64,000 nt of DNA from Agaricus subrufescens (taxonomy: Eukaryota > Basidiomycota > Agaricomycetes > Agaricales > Agaricaceae), in the NCBI GenBank assembly GCA_029945375.1, contig CM057064.1, positions 2,294,001 to 2,358,000 of the forward strand, in the 5' to 3' direction. Shown piece after piece: positions 21,319-33,300 of this stretch. A program made the translations under genes and the position numbers. The notes beneath the pieces are model-generated. The model saw only the letters and a list, made by a program, of their open reading frames with translations. It had not been told where the DNA came from and did not search any database. Each line of letters starts with the position of its first letter. Position 1 is the first letter of the stretch.

Positions 21319-22628
21319 ATGCTCTCCAAGGCCGACGAGGACCAGCTCCAGCGCGTGTGCGGCAATGATGAGACTCTGGCAGAAGCAAGAAAACTTGTTC
21401 CTTTGGCCAAGGCGCGTACGAAGCGCGGCTCTGGCCATTACCTCTCGGGGCTGACGACCGCTCTGCCAGCCATCTGCGCATATATCGTCTCGAAGCAGTG
21501 CGTTTTATACCACAATCTTGTCCTGCGATGCTGAATCGACAGTCAAGTCTCAACAACAACGACGTAGCTATTGACAGCGCGCGCCAGTCAGCGTGCCTCA
21601 ACACGACTGATTTCAACAAAGCTTTACGGATGGTCACCACCGTCCTGGAAGCGGAACTCAACCCCAAAAGAAGAAAGGCAGTTGCATATGACCTCTTGCA
21701 CGAAAAATATGCTGTCGAAACGTCATATTCAATATTTAGTATGTTCCTGCGGCAAGCAGAATCTGCTCTCGTTATGCTAGAAACACGATATAAGGGGGGC
21801 TCCCCCGAGGTGCATTGTGCGGTCTTCTTCTGGGTGTGCTCAGTTCTCAAAGTGGGCTACGTCTCTCATCTTCATGATCTTTTTTTGATAGTCTCCACGC
21901 AGGTGAAGCAACTCCCCACAATAGACGAGTTCAGTCAAGATAATGCCATCCTCTCCAAGCGAATATCTCCCATCATCAAGATTCTCAATGATAAATGCAA
22001 GTCGCTCAAGACCAAGATTATTGAAGGGGCAACGGCCCCGTCCCGCCCCTCCTCACCTACAAAGTCTTTGTCAACAGTAGCTCGGACACCTCGGCGAACA
22101 CCCAGCAAACCTGTACGAGAGCTTTTGACCCGTGACTCAGCCAAAAAACCCTCGAGCCCGATAAAAGCCGATAACGATACAGTACCGTCTGATATCGAGA
22201 TGGCTCCACCAGAAACGCCTACCAAAAAACGGAAACTCGACACTTCCTCCTCGACGCCTCCGTCCAAGAGGAGATTGCCATTCCCTCCTATCACTCCTTC
22301 CGCATCGCATATTACTCATATCACTTCGCCCCTAACTGCCAAGCTGCATGCCACGCCAGCTATACCCTCGCCCTTGCGACGTTCTGCGCGCTTTGTGCTA
22401 CAGGAGGAGGTAGATGCGGTAATGGATGTAGATGACGATGACGACGATGATGGAGTGGGTGAGGACGTAGACAGAAGTCTCAAGATTGATTTTGCGCTTG
22501 AAGAAAAGAGCGAGAAAGAGGAACCACTCTTGAAAAAGCGGTTTAGGCCCGTTTATCAGGATCTGAAACAATGGTACGCGCGGGACGCGAAAATATTGAG
22601 GATTTGGAAGGAGACAAAAGGTTCATGA
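21319..22628 (+). CDS. Origin recognition complex subunit 6-like protein
   Basis: The ATG at 21319 starts a cyclin-box-like helical N-terminus (ADEDQLQRVCGNDETLAEA, GLTTALPAICAYIVSKQ). A 50-nt intron at about 21498-21547 leads into LNNNDVAIDSARQSACLN, and a second in-frame intron candidate lies near 21852-21903. The middle is Ser/Pro-rich with TP and SP sites (PPETPTKKRKLDTSSS) and basic clusters, as expected for a CDK-regulated nuclear protein, followed by an acidic run (VDDDDDDDGVGED). The C-terminus RFRPVYQDLKQWYARDAK is a short helical tail like that of fungal ORC6. In eukaryotes ORC6 is the smallest ORC subunit, needed for origin licensing. The assignment rests on architecture and partial motif memory, so it is moderate. 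Confidence 0.55.
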
Positions 22629-23428
22629 TTAAACCGAGACTGGCTGTTGGTAACTAGCAATATCACTGTGCTATGGACTCATAGTTGTGCGTGATCACGC
22701 TCAGTAACCCATAAATTTCCTCAACTAAGATGGATATTCAGGTGCCAAATTGGACAAAAGAAACACCAAGGGAGCTAACCCCTTCAACAGGAGATATCCC
22801 GATACCAATCGTGTTACGTACGAGGTGCGAGACCTAGCAGTGCAATTGGTAAAGTAATTTATGGTTAATAGCCTAATGCTGTGGTATCGTAAAACGGTTG
22901 GGCGAGGTGACTTCAAGGTTCTGTTTCAAGACTCGGAGGGCTTCTTCCGACACCTAAGTAGACTCAAAAACCATGGAATTTTTCCTTAATTATTGTCTCG
23001 AGCCGAGTCAGTTCATTCGTTTTGTCAAAAATTACCTCTGAGGGATAAAGTCGAAATAGAGGGATGTGTGATGTTACACGCGACGCACCCGCCATACTTG
23101 TGCCAGACTAGCATCGCACGAGTAAGTTTCAGGATGTTGATTTATTCCATTTCTACAGTGTGACTGGGATGCCGTGAAGGATCTGAACAGGCAAGCATGA
23201 TATCATCCCACTATCTTCCTGTGTCGTCTCAGCTTACGAAGTGAGGAACTGAAAGAAGAAATAACAAGCCAGGCTCTAATTGCAAAGTCACATTGGAAGT
23301 TGAGATGGCGTCCGATCTCCCGGACGTGAACTCAGCCTCAGGGCCAGCAGTAGCCTTTGGTAGTTGACCTAGGAAACTATAATTTGTAGGCATCAGTAAT
23401 CAAGATGTACAACATTTACTACCTTATG
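22629..23428. other. Intergenic, no gene seen
   Basis: About 800 bp between convergent genes (ORC6-like on +, first BTB gene on -). All frames are broken by stops and no repeat or RNA gene was recognised. Confidence 0.5.
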
Positions 23429-24637
23429 CTACGGAAGTATGAAACGACTAGCTAAGCTGGTATAGAAATCTTGTTTCATAGCTACCACAGATGATTTTAC
23501 GATGGCATAGCAATGAGGCTGAACCCGTAGGATACTTGAAGTGCTCTTTATCCTCTCCACAACTTGCTCGATCAGTACACCGGGATCGCCAATTTGCGCC
23601 ATGTTGATTGTCACGCTGTTCCACCAAGCGTTCCATCCGGATATACAGTCAGCGTGTCTCTGACATGAGGGACTCTTCGCCAGCTTCGGAGGTTGCAGCA
23701 ATCCGACTCGTAGTTGCGACAATGACCAGAAGCCAGTGAGTAGACGCAATTGCCGTTCGCTACTCACGTCTGGTAAAGAAGCACCTATGTGCGGACCTGC
23801 TTGATCCAAATCGATTGGCAAAATGTCATTCTTTTGCAGCTGCCTCGCAAAAGCGCCACGGGATTGAAGATACACATAATAACATTTGGAATGAAACTTT
23901 CGGAAAAGATCGGAGCCTTCTGCGAAGTCCAAACCCTCTTTGAAAGCGGCGATACGCGTATCAGAGGTCGAAATTCGATCAAGCCAGATCTTTTCCAATT
24001 GATTCACCCAAGATGTTTTCCTACATTCAACAGCAAGCCTGAAAATCCTCTCGAAAGCAGACCATGTACCGCATTTTTCAAAGAAGTCGAGAGATTGCTC
24101 TGTATTGGATTCACGAAGAGTATTCCAAGCCCATTCGCCAAAGGCAGTAAACTCGTATTTATGGGCAATTGCCACGACACGGATGAGCTTTGGAACGTCC
24201 ACTGTGCTCGAATCCTGCTGTGCTCGAACATCAGCGGGTCTAGTTCATGTAATTTAGCGGAATAGTGCGCAAGCCAGTGCAAAAAGAAAGAACCTGGAAT
24301 ACACCACCCAGCATAGTGCACGAAAATCCTCTACTGAATCGGGACAGACAACAGGATTTTCATCCGATTGACCCTCTGGAGATTGTTGATGGCCGCTTTG
24401 AGGAAGGGACATAAGTGATTGGAAGAACGGAGAGTCTCGTTCGAATAGTGTCCTATGTATCTGAGGAGTGGAAGTTCTCAATGGAGTACATCAGATTATT
24501 GGTCGAAGCTTTCTCACCTTGAAAAGATGGTTTTCAGCAAGAACGACAATACTCCCATCTTCAAAGTAGTAATCCTTATCGCGAACGTATTCGGCAGCAG
24601 TATCTGAGTTGCTTTCAGGGAGTTCTCCAACATCCAT
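23429..24637 (-). CDS. BTB/POZ domain protein, paralogue 1
   Basis: Start at 24637: a first exon with the motif YYFEDGSIVVLAENHLFK, then an intron. The second exon has HRTLFERDSPFFQSLMSLPQ and DFRALCWVVYS, which together form the BTB fold (D..YYFxDG..V......LFKVH....SxxF). A third exon from about 24202 encodes a conserved C-terminal region of about 250 residues (AIAHKYEFTAFGEWAWNTL, CYYVYLQSRGAFARQ, LLTGFWSLSQLRV, ending SLASRFILP). BTB domains mediate dimerisation and Cullin-3 or chromatin partnerships; in agaricomycetes this family is greatly expanded and its specific roles are unknown. It is the first of four same-strand paralogues. Confidence 0.8.
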
Positions 24638-24854
24638 AGTGGTAGGAGAAATATGCTTGGTTCATAGATTACATCAGGGTGATATCGATGAAACTGGATT
24701 CCGTCACTGATGGCCCTAATAATAACATACTAAAGCTTGGCCGAGATTTTCCTTCTGACGTAGATTCTACCACTTTTGCGGAAAGCGTATCCCCGCAACC
24801 TGTTCGAGGTTTTAGATTAATGATCTACTTCATTTCCCATTTACCTATTTTACG

Positions 24855-26097
24855 CTACGAAAGCATGAAACGACTAGCTAAGCTGGTATAGAAATCTCGC
24901 TTCAAAGTTCCCATTGATGATCTAACCACAGCTTGACAAGGTATAGGTGCAATGGTATCAATAAAACCGTAGGGAGATGGCTGCCGTTGGGCACCCACAT
25001 TGTTCTTTGCTTTTTCCAAAATATGTTCTATCAGAAGACCAGGATCGCCAATTTGCACCGCGTTGCTTATTATGTCTTTCCACCAAGAGTTCCATCCAGG
25101 TATACAATCGGTAGCGTGCTTCTGACATGAGGGATTCTCCGCGAGTTTTGGAGGTTGCGATAGCCTGACTCGAAGCTGTGACAATGACCAAAAACCAGCA
25201 AGTAGACACATTTGCTGCTCTCTACTCACGTCCGGTAGAGAGTTACCCATTTGTGACCCAGCTTCATCTAAATCGACTGGAAGGATGCTATTGTCCTGCG
25301 CCTGTGCTGCAAACGCGCCACTTGATTGAAGATACACATAATAGCACTTGGCATGAAATTCTCGGAAAAGATCAGAGCCTTCCATAACATCCAGAGCCTG
25401 TTTGAAAGCGGTGGCACGCGTGCTGGAAGTCGAGATTTGATCAAGCCAAGTCCCTTCCAATTGGTTCACCAGAGACGTTTTCCCACACCCAACTGCGAGC
25501 TTGAAAATCCTGGCAACAGCAGACCATGTACCACATTTGTGGAAGAAGTTGAGGGGCTGCGCAGTGTAGGAATCATGGAGAGCATTCCAAGCCCATTCCT
25601 CAAAGGCAGTAAAATCGTATTTATAAGCGATTGCCGCAACGCAGATGAGCCTTGGGACGTCCACAGTGTTCAAAATTTGCTGTGCAAGAACATCGGCAGG
25701 CCTAGTTCCCAATATTTAGCGGAATAGTAGGCAATTCACAAAGGAAAAGAACCTGGAATACACCACCCAGCATAGTGCGCGGAAATCTCCAGCTGAATCA
25801 GGGCAGAACACTGGGTTTTCGTCAGATTGACCTTCTGTAGTTTCCTCATTGCCACCTTGAGGAAGGGACATAAGTGATTGGAAGAAGGGAGAGTCACGCT
25901 CAAATAATGTCTTATGTATCTAAGGAACAAAGCCTTTTAGAACTTAGTAAGTCGGTTTGTTGGAAATTGTTCACCTTGAAGAGATAGTCTTCAGCTAGAA
26001 CGATAATACTCCCATCTTCAAAGTAGTAATCTTTGTCGCGAACGTATGCAACAGAAATAATTGAGTTGTTTATGGGTGGGTTGTCACTGGCGACCAT
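24855..26097 (-). CDS. BTB/POZ domain protein, paralogue 2
   Basis: ATG at 26097. Exon 1 contains VRDKDYYFEDGSIIVLAEDY, exon 2 HKTLFERDSPFFQSLMSLPQ and DFRALCWVVYS, and exon 3 (from about 25712) VDVPRLICVAAIAYKYDFTA through SLASRFMLS. Intron positions match paralogue 1. The C-terminal region carries the family marks CYYVYLQSSGAFAAQ and LAGFWSLSQLRVRLSQPPKL, and a Cys/His-containing PSCQKHATDCIPGW stretch. It lies about 220 bp upstream of paralogue 1 on the same strand, indicating tandem duplication. The frame is intact and the copy is probably functional; the partner is unknown. Confidence 0.8.
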
Positions 26098-26587
26098 GGT
26101 GGTCGGAGATTATTAATAAGGCTGGGCTGATCACCATCAATCCAACCCAGGACAAAATTGATGGGGCTAAGTGACATCACTGCCTAGGCCCTATTATTCA
26201 TCTGGGGTTGTGAACCCCTCCTACAAATAAGGATGGCGCGAACAGGTACTTTCGCAGTGTCAATTCTGCGATTGTCATTTCTTGAATCATTTTTTTATTC
26301 TTACATAGACTGTCACTCCAACTCGACGAGTGGCCCATTCTGTATGAAGAGGCAATGGTCTGTGCGAGACTTTTAATCTTTTTCTGCCAATCTCTCGTCG
26401 GACAACAAAAAAGTCGGTGAAAATAAGAATAGACGGGAGTATAAATAGAATCATACCGAAAAGAGAGGTACAATTCACAAAATGTTGAATGCACATTTCA
26501 AATGTTGGCGATTTAGATATAAGAGGTTATGGTGTGCGGGCAACATGAATCACGATGTGCTAGCTTTCAGGTTTATCTAAAATTATG
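26098..26587. promoter_or_regulatory. Promoter region of BTB paralogue 2
   Basis: 490 bp between the stop of the third paralogue and the start of the second. No open frame with a recognisable motif and no known element was seen. It must include the promoter of paralogue 2. Confidence 0.35.
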
Positions 26588-27311
26588 CTACGGGATCATG
26601 AAACGACTAGCTAAACTGGTATCGAAGTCCCGCTTGACAGACTCAATTGCGGCTTGAGCAACCGAATGACAAGGAATAGCTACTATGGGTGAATAGTATG
26701 TAGATTTTTCCTTCCAGTGTCCTATATTGTGTCTTGCTTTCTCAGAAAGATGTTCGATGAGTCTCTTGGGTTCGCCAATCCCCACCGCACTACTTGATGC
26801 GCCATTCCACCATGATTCCCACCCACCTGTACAATCCCGGACGTGGTTGGTACATGATGGTTTATCTGCTAGCTTTGGAGGTAGTGATAACCTGACCCGA
26901 AGTCGTGATAACGACCAGAAGCCCGTGAGTAGACGCATCCGCCGCTCGTTGCTCAAGCTAGCCAGGGAATCGTCGACTTGTGATCCAACTTGGTCTAAAT
27001 CAATTGGTATGACTCCATGCATCTGGCCTGCAAAAGCGCCACTTGATGTAAGATATGTGTAATAACATTTAGCATGGAATTCCCGCAAAGAGTCTAAACC
27101 TTCCGCCATATCTAGAGCTGCTGTGAAAGCCTTAGTACGCTCGGTAGAAGTCGAAATTTGATCAAGCCAAGTCTGTTCCAACCGACCAACGAGAGACGTT
27201 TTGCCACATTCAACGGCAAGCCTGAATATTCTACCGGCAGCAAGCCACGTGCCACATTTTTGGAAAAAGTCGCTAGGTTTCCCAGTATAACAACCATCAA
27301 GGGCATTCCAA
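26588..27311 (-). pseudogene. BTB paralogue 3, downstream part (split by the LINE)
   Basis: Encodes the C-terminal region of a third BTB paralogue: CGTWLAAGRIFRLAVECGKT, CYYTYLTSSGAFAGQM, LLTGFWSLSRLRVRLSLPPK, ending SLASRFMIP. The frame is open back to the target duplication GGGCATTCCAA (27301-27311), where it stops matching and the LINE begins. The codons for W-N-A-L at the junction continue exactly in the fragment at 35193-35716. It is therefore a recently split gene and not a decayed one. Confidence 0.87.
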
Positions 27312-27447
27312 CATTCCTCTTTTGCCTCTTACCTTCATCATCTCGGTGAAAAAAGTAGCGCATTATTGGAATACACTTTGTCCCCTGGCCCACAAGCCAC
27401 GCTATGAGCGACCCATTCGTCCCAGACTCCCAGCCCTCCCTCCCGAT

Positions 27448-28821
27448 ATGTTTGAAATCCAGACACGTAGAACCGAACGAGCGGCTGCCAAAGCAGCTAA
27501 ACAAGCTATCAGAGCCCAAATGCGGGACCTAGCCGAACACGGGTACAACCCGAAAAACGAAATGCTCGGCAAGAAATCCAGATCTAAGGCGAGTAGTGTT
27601 CGCTCGTCTTCAGCCATACCTGTCAGAAGAACCCCAGTCCCCACCGAACACACTAACGCACTGACTGAGGATAACCTCCTCGCCCACTGCCAGTCTACAC
27701 ACGAGGACCCCACGGGGTCCCCACGAGGTCGTTCCAGACCCACTTCCGTTATCATCCCTCCACGTGCCCCCTCTAGCGTTTCAGATTCATCTGTCGCATC
27801 ACTAACCCCCTCAGATATCGCCGAAGCCCGACGCAGCATGCCGGAAACTTACGGCGAGATGTCTGATGAAGACATACGACGCACCTTCCGCGAACAAGTG
27901 GAAGAAGAGAAATTCCAACAAATGAGCGAACAAGAAATCCAGGAACACTTGGAGCGAAAGTCACGCAGGTCCCAGGCCCCCTCCCCGGCGCCCCGGCCCC
28001 AAACCCAGTCCCCTTCCCAATCAGAATCCGCTGAACAACTCAAAATCAGAGCGGAACAGGAAGAAAATGACAACCTAGGTAATCTCTCGAAGGAACAAAT
28101 CAGAAACCAATATGCCATGGAGATCAGAGAAGACGCTAACAATACCCCCGTCAACCTCCCTACCCCTAGAACCCCTCCTACTAACAAACACATTCTCATT
28201 GATGCAGACAGAACCCCCCGATCACCCGCCGTCAGAGCTGTAGACCAAGCCACCTACGCTGCTCTCAAACAGTCCGACAAAGACGTAAATCCTCTGTTCA
28301 CTACTAATTCCCAGGCAGCAGATGACTTCGAGAATGCCATCATGATGAGCAAGGTCCAAACGGACCACATCCGCGACCAACAATTCACTCGCCCGGTATC
28401 CCCCACCCCTGCCCTCACCAAAGACACCTTTTCCTTCGAAGAACTCACCCATATCCGCGAAATCTGGTCCGAACTCGCCACATACTATGCTAATTTCGAC
28501 CCAGACCACATTACTAACACACACGCCCTAGCTGAACCGGCATATATGTTCATTAAGCTATATGAGAAGACCAAATGGGCCACGGTCAAAGTAGGCCACG
28601 GAAATGCTAAAGACCTATACAAAGGTAATCCCTCCCCCGCTCCTCGAGCGGAGTCCGCCCCCCTACCCGAAAAAATGGACACGAGCGAGGACCCGTCGCC
28701 CTCCTCGGTCGCGCCAGCCCCATCGGGCTCTCCCCCCTCCCCCGCCCTATCTTACGCAGACCCCCCTGCAAAGAAAAACGACCCCAACTTCCCCCCTCTC
28801 CCATCTACCGCCCCATTCTAA
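27448..28821 (+). CDS. LINE ORF1, N-terminal gag-like part
   Basis: The first ATG in frame is at 27448 (MFEIQTRRTERAAAKAAKQA). The protein of about 457 residues is rich in Arg, Glu, Ser and Pro with charged, probably coiled regions (EEEKFQQMSEQEIQEHLERK). It ends at a TAA at 28819-28821, in a stretch of Pro-rich sequence with C6 runs at 28761-28766 and 28791-28796. The next frame, opening at 28604, continues the gag region with zinc knuckles. Either a slip in a C run broke one long ORF1 in this copy, or a programmed frameshift joins them. RNA-binding chaperone roles are usual for LINE ORF1 proteins. Confidence 0.7.
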   Translation: MFEIQTRRTERAAAKAAKQAIRAQMRDLAEHGYNPKNEMLGKKSRSKASSVRSSSAIPVRRTPVPTEHTNALTEDNLLAHCQSTHEDPTGSPRGRSRPTSVIIPPRAPSSVSDSSVASLTPSDIAEARRSMPETYGEMSDEDIRRTFREQVEEEKFQQMSEQEIQEHLERKSRRSQAPSPAPRPQTQSPSQSESAEQLKIRAEQEENDNLGNLSKEQIRNQYAMEIREDANNTPVNLPTPRTPPTNKHILIDADRTPRSPAVRAVDQATYAALKQSDKDVNPLFTTNSQAADDFENAIMMSKVQTDHIRDQQFTRPVSPTPALTKDTFSFEELTHIREIWSELATYYANFDPDHITNTHALAEPAYMFIKLYEKTKWATVKVGHGNAKDLYKGNPSPAPRAESAPLPEKMDTSEDPSPSSVAPAPSGSPPSPALSYADPPAKKNDPNFPPLPSTAPF

Positions 28822-30346
28822 TAAACCAGTAGCCGCTATCCCGGAACCGGCCTTGAAACCTGTCAAAATTGGACGACCCAGCCCCCTCCCCATCCCTAAA
28901 CCCAAAACTACCCCCAACTCCAGCAATCACTCTATCGCCATCGCGTCCCCGCTCTCCAAAGCGGAAATCGCCGCATTAGCTGCTAAAAGCGTTACCGGTA
29001 CTGTTACCGCACTCGAAATAGCGTATGCTCAAAATCGCAAAAACCACCGCGTCATGATAGGAGAACAGCATCACGTGAAAGAAAAAGCCGCCATTGAAGA
29101 ACACATTCGCATCCACAAAGAGAAATACGGAAACGCTAAACCCAACCCACCCAACCCCCCCAAAGACTCCCCCAAATCGCCGCCCAAAGCGTCATACGCA
29201 CAAGCTGCCAAACCACCCCCCGCTACTCAAGGCGCCTTCACTCCGGAGGCCATGAACATCATCAAAACCTGTCTTGAACAAGGCATGACGCTAGACCACG
29301 TTATGCAAATCACGGGCGGAGGCCTCACCCGCCTTCCCCCCCCCCCCCCCGCCCCTAAGAAGGTGAATCCCAAATCCGTCCCCACACCCCGTTCCGTCGC
29401 CATCTCCAAAGGACCCAGCCGGAAATCTGCCATATTCCCCCTAGATGGTAACCTCCTAGACCACCACTTCGCCAGCCCCGCAGACGTCGTGGAAGGTATC
29501 AACAAATATTTGACTGACGCCGGTCATAGCATGAGAGCCGAAATTATCAAAGTCACCACGGAGACAGCTCATGTATTCCTTAACGAAGTCCCCAACCAAG
29601 GAGGATTCCTAATCCTACGCAACGCGCTGGTTTCTGCCCTTGACCTCATGGGTGACCCCGACGTCTACCCCCTCCCCTTCGCCCCCCAATCGGAAGCCCA
29701 TCTTATCCTCAAAGGGCTTGACCTCTACACGACCCGCTTCAGTACCAGGCCTGAAGATGAACTCACAGGCGAACAAGTCATTGACTACATGAGTAAGTGC
29801 TCACGCCTCAACGGACTAACATGCGTACGCGTCCCAAGAGTAGTCAAATCGAGAGGATCCGTCGACTCTGTTGTCGCATTCGTCGACGTCTGGGACTCCC
29901 AAAATGGTATTGTCACACGCAACATCGTCAACAAGATGTACCACATCGCGGGTAAGTTAATCAGAGTCGAATACGCCCGACCCCGGGAATTCGTCCCTCA
30001 ATGCCAGAAATGCTGGTCTTGGACTCACGGCACCAGAACCTGCCGCATTAACCATGATAGATGTGCTCGGTGCAGAGGTGGACATCGCACCGAGAATCAC
30101 GACCTCCTCGCCGAATGTTGCGCTGATAAACGCAAAGAAACAGGTAAACCCGTTGATTGCCCCCACCCCCCCTCGTGCAAAAACTGCGGCGAAAGCCACA
30201 ACGCTAACGACGCTGCGTGCGTCTATAAACAGAATCAGCACAACAAGGAGTGGCACCGCCTGCGTGCCATCGACGACAGAATCAAGAGACTCGAAAGCAA
30301 CAAAGCAGCTATCGCTGAAACGGCACACACCAAGGTAAACGTTTAA
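28604..30346 (+). CDS. LINE ORF1, C-terminal gag-like part with CCHC zinc knuckles
   Basis: A 580-codon frame opening at the ATG at 28604 and overlapping the previous frame by 218 nt. It contains Pro-rich sequence (a C15 run at 29336-29350 codes proline), an RRM-like region around AEIIKVTTETAHVFLNEVPN, and at the end three knuckle-like clusters: CQKCWSWTHGTRTC, CARCRGGHRTENHDLLAECC and CKNCGESHNANDAAC. These are the usual nucleic-acid-binding end of LINE gag proteins. Real coding in this frame probably starts near 28800, the earlier part being overlap. The stop TAA (30344-30346) is one base before the ORF2 start. Confidence 0.75.
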   Translation: MLKTYTKVIPPPLLERSPPPYPKKWTRARTRRPPRSRQPHRALPPPPPYLTQTPLQRKTTPTSPLSHLPPHSNKPVAAIPEPALKPVKIGRPSPLPIPKPKTTPNSSNHSIAIASPLSKAEIAALAAKSVTGTVTALEIAYAQNRKNHRVMIGEQHHVKEKAAIEEHIRIHKEKYGNAKPNPPNPPKDSPKSPPKASYAQAAKPPPATQGAFTPEAMNIIKTCLEQGMTLDHVMQITGGGLTRLPPPPPAPKKVNPKSVPTPRSVAISKGPSRKSAIFPLDGNLLDHHFASPADVVEGINKYLTDAGHSMRAEIIKVTTETAHVFLNEVPNQGGFLILRNALVSALDLMGDPDVYPLPFAPQSEAHLILKGLDLYTTRFSTRPEDELTGEQVIDYMSKCSRLNGLTCVRVPRVVKSRGSVDSVVAFVDVWDSQNGIVTRNIVNKMYHIAGKLIRVEYARPREFVPQCQKCWSWTHGTRTCRINHDRCARCRGGHRTENHDLLAECCADKRKETGKPVDCPHPPSCKNCGESHNANDAACVYKQNQHNKEWHRLRAIDDRIKRLESNKAAIAETAHTKVNV

Positions 30347-30347
30347 T

Positions 30348-33300
30348 ATGTCTGATACACCTAACGTAAACCCCGACGAGTGTCGAATACTCGCCTCTCC
30401 GTTATTTAACATATGGTCTTTTAATGCTAATAAGAGCTGGGAGAACACCACCCTCACGCTCGAACGATGTTCCCCCTTCATCGATATTATTTTATTTCAG
30501 GAACCGGGATGGAAGCGTGTCCGCTCTCAGCCCTCCACCACCAACAGAGAAGGAGACGACGCATATGGCCCCCCCATCCACCCCTCCTGGATCCCACTCC
30601 TCCCCGCGTTCGACAACACTAAACCTGATTCATTCCACCCCCGCGTCCTTACGTACGTTAATAAAAGACTCATGTCTCTTAACCCCCAATACAGATCGGA
30701 CATCATCAAACACGAAGATGTCTCGCTCACCACCCTTAAACACCCAGGCCCCTCACGCCAAACTACTAACATCCTTAACGCATACAATGATAGCCGCACC
30801 CATAGAGCTCTCGAAATTCTCGAGACCGACCAACACAAGTTCCCTGACATTGATATATGCGCAGGTGACTTTAATATTCAAGACGTAGAATGGGACAAAG
30901 GGGCCAGAGCACACTACGGCCCCAATTCGTTAAGTTCTAGACTTATCAACGCCACTAGCTCTCTAGGCACACTACGCGCCATCCCATCCAATCCCGACGC
31001 CCCCACCCATGTTCCCCATCAAAAGGAAGGAGTTCGATCATCCATCATCGACCTCTGCTTCGCCTCACCCCACCTCATCGAAGATCAACGGTTCAGCATC
31101 AAGACTCAAGATGATGACGTCAGCAGGTTCAACTCTGACCACAACCCGATCCACATCCAAATCCCTAACAAAGGACAAGATGATACGATAGGTAAAATGT
31201 TCATTGATAAATACTCAAAAGAGGAGGATGCGTTCGTCACGGACGTCATCCAGGAAACTAACTCTCTTAGAGTGAACATGGGCCTGCCCACCGACAGAGA
31301 TCAAATCGAGAACTTCACCACAGGTATGGCAAAGATCTTTTCCTCTGCTTGGGAACGTCATGCCGTTATGGCTAAACCGTCCCGCCATTCCAAAAAATGG
31401 TGGGACAAGGAATGCAAGTCACTGTTTAACGACATGAGGCTTAACCGCCTTCGTGGACAGAAACGTGACCCGATTAAATATACTAACCTCAGAAAGGTAG
31501 CGAAAGCTAAGCGGAACAATCACTATAGCAAGGCCATCAAATACACGGCGGTCGACAAGAAAAGACCATGGGACCTCATCGACTGGACCCGCGAGCGAAA
31601 ACTGCCTGCCACCGAAGCTATCCTCGACCAAAACGGTAAACCATGCAACGATGATACATCCCTCTTTAACGCCATTCACTCCACCTTTAACTCCGCTAAC
31701 GACCGCAAGGTCACCTTCGATAGCGTCACCAAAAACCTAACCCCACTCAACCCCCGACAGTGGAACCCCTTTTCTCCACTAGAACTCACCGACGCATTAC
31801 GTAGCTGCTCAAAAAACTCAGCCCCGGGTCCCGACCACGTCTCATGGCACCTCCTGAAACGTATCATCAGGGCGTCCCCGGAATTCACGGCCACCCTCGT
31901 TTCTCTATGCAATACGTGCGTCCAACATGGCGTCTGGCCATCACACTTCAAAGAATCCACTTCAGTCATCATCCCTAAACCGAACAAACCCTCATACGAT
32001 AAGATCAAGTCATTTCGACCCATCGTCCTCCTCAACACCACCGGCAAACTCTTCGAGAAAATCATCGCCACCCGCCTTCAATTCGATGGCATCACCCACA
32101 ACATCATCCACCCCTGTCAAACCGGCGGCATTCTGCAGAGATCGACGGAAGATGCAGCTGTTGCTATCACTCATATGGTTAGAAACGCGTGGAGTCGTAA
32201 GCAGGTTGTATCGGTCCTCGCATTTGATATCGCCCAATTCTTTCCCTCCCTCAACCATTCCATCCTATGCGAAACACTCACACACTTTGGATATCCACCG
32301 CAGATCGTTTCATTTTTCCAGGACTATCTCATTAACCGTTTCACTTCGTATAATATTAATAGCAAAAAATCACAAAAATATGCTTGCGACGTAGGAGTCG
32401 GACAAGGAAGCGCACTCTCGCCCATCCTGTCCGCACTCTATATTTCTCCTATTTTTCATCTGTTGGACAAGTGGATCGTACATGACGACTCCTTCATTAA
32501 ACCGATTTCCTCATTTCTATCTTATGTTGATGACGGCCTCCTTGTAGCTACGGACTCAGATTACTCTTCTACTCACGAATCTCTCATCCGCGCGTATACT
32601 CATATCACGTCTTTATTCACAGAATTCGGGCTCGTCATGGAACACTCCAAAACGGAGCTTTTCAACTTCGCCAAGAAACCAGGCGACCCAAACCCCTCCA
32701 TTGACCTTAGAGTCGAGCCTTTCACAGGCGACCACCCCCTCCCCGCCAAAACCGTCTGGAGGTACCTCGGTATCTTCTTCGACCGATCTCTTACATTCAA
32801 AGATCACGTCAAAAGATACGCTACAAGATCTTTCTCTGCCGCTAAATGTCTCCGCATCCTCGGCAACTCCGCCCGCGGCCTTCTCCCCCACCACAAAAAA
32901 CTCCTCTACACCTCATGCGTCATCCCCATCGCCACATATGGTCTCCGATGTTGGTACCGCCCCGGCACTAGAGGATTTGTTGCCAACACCAAAATCTTCA
33001 ATAGCATGCATCGCGCCGCATCGTTATGGATCACAGGCGCATTCCGCACCACCCCCACCGGAGGCGCTATGGCCATGGCAGGCCTCGTCCCCATGCACAT
33101 CACCCTCAAAAAACTCCACGACAAATCCATCGCGCGCATGGCCACCCTCCATCGCGGCCACCCTATCCTCGCTCTCACGTACCGCCACATGGCCCAAGGT
33201 ACTAAACTACACCCTGACAGCCTAGAGATGATGTCTAAGTCGAGAAGGAGGAACGCTAAGTCCCCATTAGACGTCACCAATCTAAACCTTATTGATGAGA

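Noticed and set aside
28254..28682. Minus-strand frames opposite LINE ORF1
   Set aside because: Overlap a real, longer gag frame and show no conserved feature.
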